DNA from: Emiliania huxleyi CCMP1516
Taxonomy: Eukaryota; Haptophyta; Isochrysidales; Noelaerhabdaceae
DNA length: 48,148 bases
Assembly (NCBI RefSeq): GCF_000372725.1
Contig: NW_005201165.1
Coordinates: forward strand, 11,882 to 60,029
Direction of reading: 5' to 3'
The position numbers were made by a program, and so were the translations under genes. How positions within the stretch are numbered: position 1 is the first letter of the stretch; every line of letters begins with the position of its first letter. A model generated the notes under the pieces. It saw only the letters and a program-made list of their open reading frames with translations. It had not been told where the DNA came from and ran no database searches. Positions 29,707 to 39,103 of this stretch are shown one piece after another.

Positions 29707-32239
29707 CTATCCGCGGCTGCCGAAGGCCTTCTTCAGCTGCTCGCCGAGGGTGCGCCACGCCGCGAGCTCGGCGGCGGTGTTGCCCGCCGCGCGCGCCTCC
29801 TCCACCTTGTGCGCGCCCTTCTTGAAGGTCTCGGCCTGTGGATCGACGCGCCAGCGGGGGATCGGGATTGTGACGCCGGGGGTAATACTCGTCTCCTCGG
29901 GAGATAGCCCACCGCGCCCAGCTTGCGCCGCTTGGCCTTGGGCGGCGTCGGGGTCGGGAAGGCCTCGACGGCGTGCGGGTACGTGTCGGGGGCGAACCGT
30001 GCCGAGGGCTGCACCACGCGCCGCGCCTGTTCTCGCATGGGAGCGCGTGAAGCGCCCGTTGCCTCGTCGCTCGGCGGCTGCACCCGAACGCCGGAAGCCC
30101 GCTGTGTCGCGAGGGCGGCGGGCTCCCCGGGCGTCGCCTCCTGGCTTGCCGACGCGGCGGCAGTGTCGATGTTGTGCGGAGCGAGCTGCGCAATCGCGCG
30201 CGCCTTGGACGCCGCGGAGAGCTTGGGCGCTGGCGGCTCCGGCGGGGCGGTGTTTGCGATGCACCAGCAGACCACGTGCACCCGCAGCGCCTGAGGGTGT
30301 GCGCGGGTGCAGGGGTGGGATGAGGGGGGGGGGGGGGGCATCTCGGGGTGCGCCGTCGGGGGCATGCATCTCGCCGAGACGAGGTGCGCAAGCGAGACGG
30401 TCGGCGGCATCCCCTCGGCGGGCAGGGAGAGTCGCGTCTTTGAGCCGTCGAGGGCGAAGCAGCGCGGGTTGAGGAGGAAGAGGGTGAGGTGGCCTGCGCA
30501 CGCTCACGCGCGGTCGCCGGGGGCGTGAAGACGCGGCGTGAGGGCGAGTCCGGCGCTGGGAGGAGGGACGGTGCGCTCGCCTAGCCCGAGGTTTGGCCAG
30601 AGCTCGTGGATCTTGCTCCACTTCGCCCACTTGCTGAAGCTCATCGCCTCGGGCAGCTGGATCGTGTCGTCGCCGGCGCGCAGGTGCTCGGCGAAATTGC
30701 CGTACTCGATCTTGGTCTGCCAGTTGCCCTTGGACTGGCAGCCCGCGATCAGGTTGCTGAACGCCTTTGAGTTCTGACCGAAGACCTGGCCGTCAAAGGC
30801 GGCGCCGGGCCGGTCGTTGATGACCTTGGTGCCGTGGAGCACGAAGTACGCCCCGTCGAGGCCGGCCTTGTGCAGGGGCAGGTGCAGCTGGTTGTGACGG
30901 TACCTAGTGGGTCGACACGGGTCACTAAGGCCTTACGCCTCGCCGCCTCGCATCGCGGCCAGCGTTCCCCACTACTCAGGCGCGGCGCGCTTTTCCGGGT
31001 CGACGCCGGCGCCGGCGATGCTGCTGCGTGGCAGCGGGCAGACGCGGGCAAAAGCGACCGGCTCGGGAAAGCCCGCGTCCGAGGGGAGGTAGACGGGCTC
31101 GAAGTCGCCCGGCGCGGCGTCGGGCTCCTGCAGCAGCGCGGCCCACTGGTGCCCTCCCCAGTCTACGTTCGCCCCTTGGACGAGCACCTGGGGAAGGCGA
31201 GATCCGACATGCCTCCTGCATATAGCGCTCGCGCTGTGATGGGAGGGCGGTGCGAACGAACCTCCGGGAGAGGCGCCGCGCGCGCCCAGGCGGGCAGGGT
31301 GTCGCCCCCGCCGCCGGCAGGGGGGGTGCCCGGGGGAGATGGTGCCGCCGTGTCGGAGGCCGTCTCGATGCGCGCCTCGACCTCCTCCTCCTCGTCGTCG
31401 TCGCGCAGCGGGGCGGCGGCAATGTAGGAGTGCTGCAGCCCGCCTGTGGGCGCAGGCGGAGAGGGTGTGTAGAGGGAGAGGGGCTGTGCAGCCCCGGGTG
31501 CAAGGCATCTGCATCAGCTCGCCGACGACGTCGAGCAGCTCGTTGGTGTGCTTGTCGCGCACGAAGAGGCCGCGCGAGGGCGAGGCGGAGGAGGAGGAGG
31601 GTCGCTCGCCGAGCTCGTAGGGCAGGGCGGGGCACGAGCCCTGGAAGTCGGCGGTGTGGTAGACGAAGAGGGTCCACTGGCCTAGCAGCAGCGGCGGCAG
31701 CAGCGGGCGTGCAAGGCCGTGCATGCTGCGGGGGCGAGCAGAGAGGCCACGGCTGTCCACGCACCGTCCTCGTCGCCCAGGCGGCGGAGCAGCATCTTGA
31801 CCGGCGCGAGCATGCCGTCCTCGCGGAGGTTGTTGCTCTCGTCGCGCCAAGGCGAGTACGTCTCGAGCATCGCGCCGCGCGCGTTGCGGTTGGCCGGCCT
31901 GCCCCAGTCAAAGCGGACGTCGCTGGCGGCGCCGTCCTTCAGTTCGACCTTGACGTCGGCGATCGTGCGCGCGATGAAGCGTGCGCCGCTCCCCGAGCTG
32001 CTGCGGCCGTCGCTGGAGAGCGCCGACCAGAACTCGTCTTGCAGCGAGCCGGTGCGGGCGACCTGCGCGGCCACCTCGCCGCCGCGCTTCTTGACCGTGT
32101 AGATGATGGCCTGCTCACAGGAGGAGGCGTGAAGAGAGCTGTTTTGCGGCTGGGTGGTTGAAGGATTGAAGGCCTGCGTCTTCTCGCCGAGGCCCGCCTG
32201 AGACGGGGGAGGAGGCGTCAGGCTCAGGGGATCAAACAA
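29707..32239 (-). CDS. Unrecognised multi-exon protein
   Basis: The start at 32239 (MFDPLSLTPPPPSQAGLGEK) joins by a GC-AG intron to AIIYTVKKRGGEVAAQVART (exon starting about 32102). Next come DVRFDWGRPANRNARGAML, WRDESNNLREDGMLAPVKML and, after a splice at about 31755/31682, GQWTLFVYHTADFQGSCPAL. Later exons encode VLVQGANVDWGGHQWAALLQ, FVLHGTKVINDRPGAAFDGQ, WQTKIEYGNFAEHLRAGDDT and KWAKWSKIHELWPNLGLGER. The C-terminus has KAKRRKLG (possible nuclear signal) and a final helix ending LKKAFGSRG at 29707. The well-ordered, mixed composition shows a real folded protein, but I recognise no family. Exons between 30500 and 29960 are uncertain. The first intron contains the shared CTCTTCAC...GTGAGCAG segment. 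Confidence 0.6.
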
Positions 32240-32414
32240 ACAAACACGGAAACCTCCAGATCAGGCTCAGGGCATCACGTGGCAAGAGCATAGAGGCGGC
32301 GTGAAATGGGCAATCGTTCGGCGGTTTCGCTCTTCGGGCCTGGAAGACGTACAGACCGATGCCAAAGTTGTTCAGGAGATGGTTGTCGGACGGCTTGGTG
32401 TGACCGACGGTGAG

Positions 32415-32621
32415 GGCGTGCTCAAGATCGATGAAGGTGTCGGTGCTGATCTGCAGCACGTCGTGGTGGCGCCTATCGATGCTGGCGTGCTCAAGGTCGA
32501 TGAAGGTGTCGGTGCTGATCTGCAGCACGTCGTGGTGGCGCCTATCGATGCTGGCGTGCTCAAGGTCGATGAAGGTGTCGGTGCTGATCTGCAGCACGTC
32601 GTGGTGGCGCCTATCGATGCT
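32415..32621. repeat. Three 69-bp tandem units
   Basis: Units at 32415-32483, 32484-32552 and 32553-32621 are almost identical (the first differs at AAGATCG against AAGGTCG). The unit length is a multiple of three and both strands stay open: plus repeats GVLKVDEGVGADLQHVVV..., minus repeats SIDRRHHDVLQISTDTFIDL. The minus frame (32792-32232, start MVVGG) has the more protein-like flanks (MSRIHTRCNAHREQLENAMS), but no family is recognised. Confidence 0.95.
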
Positions 32622-34415
32622 GGCGACGACCGCGCCCAGCTTGACAGCAGGAGTGAAGCTCATCTCGAAGCGCGAAGCACCGGCGCTCATGGCATTCTCG
32701 AGTTGTTCGCGGTGCGCGTTGCAGCGCGTGTGGATGCGCGACATCGACTCGCGTAGCTCGCTTCCAACCTCGGCACAGCCACCGACGACCATGATGTCTA
32801 CAGTTTGAGCTGTTGATGATGGCTGTGAGCAGCGACCAACAACACACAGAGCCAGAAGGCGAAGAGGCGTGATTGCATGCTCGCCTTTCTTTTTCAGTGT
32901 ATTTAGCTCTTACGTACATTCCCTTAGGAGGACTCTGCTGACAGGGTTTGCGATGAGGAGCGACCCGAAGGGTTTCTTTTTCAGTGTATGCTCTTACGAA
33001 CATTCCTGGAGGAGGACTGCTGACGGGGTTTGCGATGAGAAGCGATTTTTGTTCGTCCAGTTGCTCTGACAAGCCTCTGCCAGTCGCCATTTATTTCATG
33101 GCGGCCCGGGATGAAGAAACTGGCCTTTGCCAGACTGAGGACTATGTGCGCCTTGGCAAGACGGTTCCGATGGTATTTTTTGCGAGCGCAGTGGACTTCA
33201 TCTTGCCGGGTCAACTGCCGGCGGTCGACAACTGCCGTTCGAGCAGCGTCGGCGACCGCCGTCAAGATGAACTCCTCTCAAGTTGAGCCGCGGCATGCCG
33301 CCCCGCCTGCGATGCATCAGGTGAAGGTGGGCACCATTGACGTGCGGCGCCAAATCATCCGACCCTCTCTCGGCAGTGCCAACGCGACGTTGGATCGCGG
33401 CGACGAAACCTTTGGTCCTAAATAAATAAACCTCTTGTAGCTCGATCGGTCACACCGCCATCGCCGTCGGGGAGAGGGGGGACGACACTGCTTCGGCAGC
33501 GTGCACCTCGATCCTGTACCGTGTTTGTTATGACCCCCCCCAATCGCCAATGAACACACCAGTGAGGGTGGGCGAGACGATCGAGGGGTCCCGTACCATG
33601 CGGAACCGACCCTATCCAGTGCTCAAGTGCTCAAAGAAATAAATAAATCGGTCAAACTCTGACGAGATGGGATTTAGGGACATGTGTCCCCGCGCCCTGC
33701 ACGATCTACTTGTTGTGAGGGATCTTCAATCCGTCCCCTCACACACCCCTCATCACAACCCGATAGAAGAGCGGCAAGAGATGGCTGATGGGGGGCTGCG
33801 GCTACGGGTACGGCTGCGGCTGCGGGAGGGGCTGTGGTCGCGGGAGAGCCGCTGCGCCGCGTGGACGCGCCTACACCGCTCTTGCGGAGAGAGTTTCAGA
33901 GAGAACATTTCGAGATGCATCTAGCTCGCTTTTCTTTTTTGTGGCCGCCCAAAGCCTCGCGGCCTCACGACATGCGAATCCCCCCTCCCTAGATCCCTGG
34001 AGAGAGGCGCGCGGGCGCGTCGCGGGCCACTCTGTACTTACATACCGCTTGGTTTGTGTTGGCCCAGAGTTTTACCTGAAGCTCTACGAACAACGGTACC
34101 GACGCGACCGCAAAATTGCGAGGCTGTTGTAGACTGTAGTGCAGTAGTGGTCTGGTGACTGGTGTGAGCACACAAGCAAAAGTACTCTACTTGATTGGAT
34201 TGAGATTGGAAGGTGAAAAGAACAGCCAGGCTCGGACTGCTCTGGACACCACAGCGTGTGGGAGGACTCACACGCGGACACGCAAGACAGGAGATGACGG
34301 CATGCTGGAGAGCCGACACACACACAGACCCAAACTCACAATACACTCAGTACTAGCAAGAGCAGCCGAGCAGAGAGATGCATTACCTGCATTACCACTT
34401 CAGCGTTCAGAGCAC
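32622..34415. other. Gene-poor region with a short duplication
   Basis: A segment of about 75 bp (TTTTTCAGTGTA...GTTTGCGATGA) occurs at 32886-32963 and, diverged, at 32972-33046. Frames such as 33111-33425 (+) have no recognisable domain. Near 33785-33840 there is a G-rich CGGCTACGGGTACGGCTG run. Nothing else is supported. Confidence 0.5.
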
Positions 34416-34761
34416 AGAGGCATTCCCTGCCTGTCTGCGCCCTAGTCTGCGCCCTCGCCCCCTCTCTCTCCTCTCGCGCTGTAATACGCCGCGCGAGGTA
34501 TTTTCTTCTAAATAGCAAGGTCTGTGAAGGCCCAGCCCGGGGTTGTGCGTTTAGGGGAAGGCCAAGGCTCACACCTCAACCAGGGGTGTGAAGATCGTCG
34601 GTGTGAGAATTCCCAAAACCTTCGCAAAAATGGTGGGTGTCGGCTTACTGCTCGGGCTCGTCGGGCTCCTCCCCGCTGGCCCGGCCCACTCCTGCGGCCC
34701 GCTGGCGCTGCCGCGGCCCCCACGCGGCGGCCTGCTCCAGATGCAGACCGCGGAGGACGCC
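34416..34761 (+). repeat. 346-bp direct repeat, left copy (truncated 5' end of the Pro/Gly-rich gene)
   Basis: By eye identical to 38758-39103. It includes the start codon, signal-peptide codons and the first about 44 codons of the gene at 38972, then breaks at GAGGACGCC and runs into unrelated sequence. This copy is therefore a 5' gene fragment. Confidence 0.93.
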
Positions 34762-35464
34762 TGCAGTGGGCCCCATGGCGCTCGATCCGCCCACGGCTGC
34801 TCAGGGGATGACCCCGCGCAGGCGATGGGCGTGCACGTCAGAGCGGCGGGTGCCGTCGAGCGGCTCTCCTCCAGCTTCCTCAGTGCATGGCTGACCGCCG
34901 TCACCCGACAAAAATCCCCGATATGTCCTGCGGTGAAGCGTCCACTCCACCGCACCGGCTGCCCCTCGAGGCGGCCCGGAGCCTGGACACTGGCCTCGAA
35001 ATTTCGGCTCGGCCTCGAGCCTTGAAATGGAAATCTGACAGTTGCCACCATTTCCCCCATGGTGGGCCAGTATCCCCCTCCCCTGTACAGCCCGGAACCG
35101 CCCAGCATCGGCACGCAAAGACCCGGGGGAGGCGACGGAGGGCTCGGCTGCAGTAGTCTCGTCTTCTGACCGTCTGCTGTTGGAGCCCTCGTCACTACGC
35201 ACAGCCGCACTCTGCACTGGTGCGGGAAGCCTACCTCTTGACACTGGAATTGGCACCCATGACCACCTTGGTGCTGCTGTAGCCACCAGTCAAATCGCGC
35301 CCCGCGGGCCGCTCTCTGATCGGTCTCCGCCGGTCTGCTGTAGAGGTCAATACTCACGGAGTCAGAGGTGCCTGGCGCCGTGTACGCGCGCCCTCCCAGG
35401 CCGCCCTCAAGCACGGGCATTGGCGCTACGTCGGCCCAACAGGAGACGTCCACCGCAACCGCGA
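34762..35464. other. Unique spacer between duplicated blocks
   Basis: About 700 bp with no counterpart elsewhere in the window. A minus frame stays open across it and into both flanking duplicated blocks. Because the flanks are known fragments of other genes in other frames, I do not call it a gene. Confidence 0.4.
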
Positions 35465-37340
35465 CCCGGTGTGAACAGGTCGCCTCCACGCTCACGTACC
35501 CGCACGAGGTTGTGCGCGCGCGCCTGCAGTTCGACAAGGGCGGCAAGCTCTACGCCGGCACGCTGGACGCGATCCGCCAGACGGCGCCGGCGGCGTGGCC
35601 GCGCCGGGGCAGCGAGGGGCCTCCCGCGAGCCTTCTCGGACCCTCCCTAGGTCCAGTCCGACGGCGTCGCAGGGCTGTGGCACGGCTACCGCCTCAACAT
35701 TGTGCGCACCATCCCGCAGTGCATCATCACCTTCACTGCGTACGAGACCGCCGCAAAGGCGCACCGAGCGCGCCGCGGCGGCGCGTCCGGACCGCGTCTC
35801 TTCACAGCCTTTGGCCGTGAACTCAGGCCTCACGGCCTACTTGCAGGGCGGCGACGCCGCACGCAGGCACGGCGAGGAAGCCGGCGCGCCGCCACGGAGC
35901 GTCTCTCGCCACCAGCGGTCGGAGAGCGAGGGGGTCCTTACGCGCACCAGGACCGAGAGCAGATGATGCTGTGTGTGTGTTGTCGCGTGTGCCGTGTGGT
36001 ATCTTTGTACCGTGTGCGTGAGCCGGGACTGTGTGATGTGTGCACTCTCTTGGGGAAGTCTTGTGTTCGCAGTCGCACCCGCCCTATCCCGTTCCCTCCT
36101 CTTTCACGCATCACGGGTCGCCAGAGGAGTGAAAAGTCCAACGCGCTCGTCGGTGACGGTGTCCTCCAACCTGCGCCGCGCTCGGCGAACCTCGACAGCG
36201 CCTTCGATGGCATGCAGCTCTTTGCGTCAGAAGCCTGGAGAGCAGCTCCTCGGCTGCTCACACGCTCTGCACAGTTGACACAGCCTACTGTGCGGCTGCC
36301 ACAGCTGTCACAGGCTCACAGCGATGGGCTCGCCCTCACTGGCCCTCAGTCACTTGTGCTGCGGCTTGTGTGAGCGACACTGCTCGGCGACTGCCGGCAC
36401 ACTGTGAGACCATGGGTGTGAGGTAAAACCACGCTACCAGCGCTTGGTCACATCGGCCCCGAGGTCAGATCCTTCTACTCTGTTAGTGACAAGACTTGTC
36501 TACTGGCTGGAGCCGAGCAGGAGGGCCCGGCGCACAACCCCTGGTCAACTCACGGTCCACACCCCGTATAAAAATACAACTACAACCACCCCTCACCGAC
36601 ACGTGTGTGCGGAGTGCGCGCGCGCAACGGCACAAGCAGGTCGCTCCAGGGATCTCCCCATTCCCCAACTCTCCCGCGCCTCGCTGCACGCCGGTCTGGC
36701 GAGACACGCAAGCTGGGACCGCGGGCGGCGTGAGATGAGAGTCTCTCTCAGACAGAGAGCTAGCAGAGAGCATCGCAGCCAGCGCCTCGCACTCGCGCCT
36801 GTGCGCGACTTGGCGACTGCGACGCACGCTCGGCTGGCATCGCCTACGTGCTAAGAGTCCAAACGCAAAATCGCCCCCCCCAGTGTGAGCCCGGAACTCG
36901 AGGAGATCAAGGCGCACACGGGGGGGGCGACGCGAGAGAGAGAAGTGCTACTCCTAGGGTCAGTTTTACGGCTTGACCCAGGCCGCTCAATAAAAGACTG
37001 GTAACAACACACATCAAGATACAATCAATCACTAGAGGAGAGCGACGGCGGGCTCTGCTACAGAGACCGCGCTCCCCTCCGAGAGGCCACAACCGCGCGC
37101 ACAAGCCCTGTAAACCCCCCCCGCCCAGCAAGAGTGCATGCAATCATGTCACACAGTGCAGGCCTGTCCTCCGTCCGTCCTCAGTCGCAAGCCAGGCCCC
37201 ATGTACCGGACACTGGAACCGGTCAGTGCACCCACACCTCGTCGTGGCCCGCGCCGTCCTGCTGGTGGCGGCGGCCGCCCTCGGCCAGCCACGGCGTCGC
37301 CGCCTCAACTTCGTTGTAGGCGGGCTGCTGCATGTCGAGG
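35465..37340. repeat. 1.88-kb inverted repeat, left arm
   Basis: Reverse complement of 41553-43429 (1876 against 1877 bp). It has at least two substitutions and one single-base indel, for example CCGCGCC against CTGCGCC near 35600 and CAGGCCTCA against CAGGCGCTCA near 35827. It carries the 3' part of the SLC25 carrier gene on the plus strand and the 3' end of the Pro/Gly-rich gene on the minus strand. Confidence 0.93.
35476..35966 (+). pseudogene. 3' fragment of SLC25 carrier (duplicate)
   Basis: It encodes VASTLTYPHEVVRARLQ and, after a GC-AG intron, SDGVAGLWHGYRLNIVRTIP. These are the third carrier repeat of the gene at 42927-44670. Nothing upstream of the acceptor GTGTGAACAG matches the carrier, so repeats 1 and 2 are missing and this copy cannot make a carrier. 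Confidence 0.85.
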
Positions 37341-37743
37341 GACGAGGAGGAGGAGGAGGAGGAGGGGGGTGTGCAGTGTGACGTGTGCGGCTCAGGCGAG
37401 GGCGGCTCGAGATTGGCCGAGATTGGCCGAGATTGGCCGAGATTGGCCAAGATTGCTCGAGGCCACACACCGCACCACCGCGGCCGACACCACTGCTCCC
37501 CTCCGATGGGGTAAGGGCGATCAAGGGCCGTCTCTCGCGCTCTCACAGGCGGCGACGCCGCGCGGCTGCTCCTCCCCCCCTATCTCCCCATATCTCCCCA
37601 TATCTCCCCCACATCTCCCCCATATCTCCCCAGATCTCAGGCGGCGACTCCGGGGGAGGAGGAGGAGGAGGAGGAGGAGGAGGAGGAGGAGGAGGAGGAG
37701 GAGGAGGAAGAGGAGGAGGAGGAGGAGGAGGAGGTGTAGGAGG

Positions 37744-37843
37744 NNNNNNNNNNNNNNNNNNNNNNNNNNNNNNNNNNNNNNNNNNNNNNNNNNNNNNNNN
37801 NNNNNNNNNNNNNNNNNNNNNNNNNNNNNNNNNNNNNNNNNNN
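37744..37843. other. Assembly gap of 100 N
   Basis: Exactly 100 N inside a (GGA)n tract. The round size suggests a placeholder between contigs, not a measured distance. Confidence 0.99.
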
Positions 37844-38119
37844 AGGAGGGCGAGGGCGAGGGCGAGGGAGGGGAGGAGGAGAAGGAGGAGGAGCCGCCTC
37901 TGGAGTGCGACAGCGCGGCCTTGCCACGAGCCGCGCGGCGGCGGTCGCAGTGCACCCGGCTGCGGCTCGCGGCGCCGTCTCTGCGGCGCTCGGCGCCGTT
38001 TGAGGTCGCCATCGGGCATGCATCTGCCACCGTCGCTCCACCGGCTCTGACCGAGTATCGTGTCTTCTCACACACACGACGCGCTCGCGGAGTGATCGAT
38101 GCCACCCAAGACTCGTGCT

Positions 38120-38227
<108 letters not shown>

Positions 38228-38384
38228 AGAGAGATTTTTAGCAATACCAAACAACGGAGCCCTGTTCACGCGCGCGCGAGACGTGCAGACAGGGTTGCCA
38301 GGTGAGAGCGAATGGCGCGGTTCACGCCTCGCACAACAGAGAGAGAGATGCGCTCTGCATGGTGGGACATAAAAGAGAGCGAGT

Positions 38385-38752
38385 ACTTGGGCGAGTAGGC
38401 CGTGCGGTCGACGCTGCCGCGCGCGACTTTGCGCGCGAGGCGGCGCAGCTTGAGAACGGCGGTGGGCGAGAAGCCGCCGCCGAACGTCTCGTGGAGCAGT
38501 AGGTTGAAGTTGTTGCGCTTGACAAAGATCGCGTCGTGGTAGAAACCGCGATGCGCCTTGACGTAGCCGTGGCCGGTCTTGTGGGGAGAAGGGTTGGCCG
38601 GGCTGCCCGCGCGCCTTGCAGCCCATGTTCAGGCGGCGGGCCTTTTCCTCGGTGTTGCCGAAGGCGTAGGAGTGGCCAACGGAGGCGGGCGTGCCGCCAC
38701 TCGAGGCGTTGCCAACGCCCGTCGAGGAGGTTTGTTGTTTGTCCACTTCATT
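38385..38752 (-). CDS. Exon fragment(s) of an unrecognised gene
   Basis: On the minus strand GTPASVGHSYAFGNTEEKAR then RLNMGCK, and in another frame after a probable GC-AG junction TGHGYVKAHRGFYHDAIFVK, RNNFNLLLHETFGGGFSPTA and VLKLRRLARKVARG. The ordered composition suggests real coding sequence of a larger gene. The upstream side is cut by the 346-bp repeat boundary at 38758 and the downstream side runs into microsatellite sequence and the gap, so it may be a broken copy. Family unknown. Confidence 0.4.
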
Positions 38753-38757
38753 CAGAG

Positions 38758-39103
38758 AGAGGCATTCCCTGCCTGTCTGCGCCCTAGTCTGCGCCCTCGC
38801 CCCCTCTCTCTCCTCTCGCGCTGTAATACGCCGCGCGAGGTATTTTCTTCTAAATAGCAAGGTCTGTGAAGGCCCAGCCCGGGGTTGTGCGTTTAGGGGA
38901 AGGCCAAGGCTCACACCTCAACCAGGGGTGTGAAGATCGTCGGTGTGAGAATTCCCAAAACCTTCGCAAAAATGGTGGGTGTCGGCTTACTGCTCGGGCT
39001 CGTCGGGCTCCTCCCCGCTGGCCCGGCCCACTCCTGCGGCCCGCTGGCGCTGCCGCGGCCCCCACGCGGCGGCCTGCTCCAGATGCAGACCGCGGAGGAC
39101 GCC
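38758..39103 (+). repeat. 346-bp direct repeat, right copy
   Basis: Matches 34416-34761. Here it continues without a break into the Pro/Gly-rich gene, so this is the parental context. Confidence 0.93.

Noticed and set aside
28787..30391. 534-codon minus-strand ORF
   Set aside because: Overlaps the PPR-TrmB 3' exon and the unknown minus gene in another frame; composition is Arg/Pro/Ser-rich GC shadow.
32301..32756. Plus-strand repeat ORF as a gene
   Set aside because: The minus frame has more protein-like flanks; neither is recognised, so only the repeat is annotated.
34569..35546. 325-codon minus ORF across the spacer
   Set aside because: It crosses two duplicated blocks whose true genes are on the other strand or frame; the spacer part alone shows no recognisable domain.
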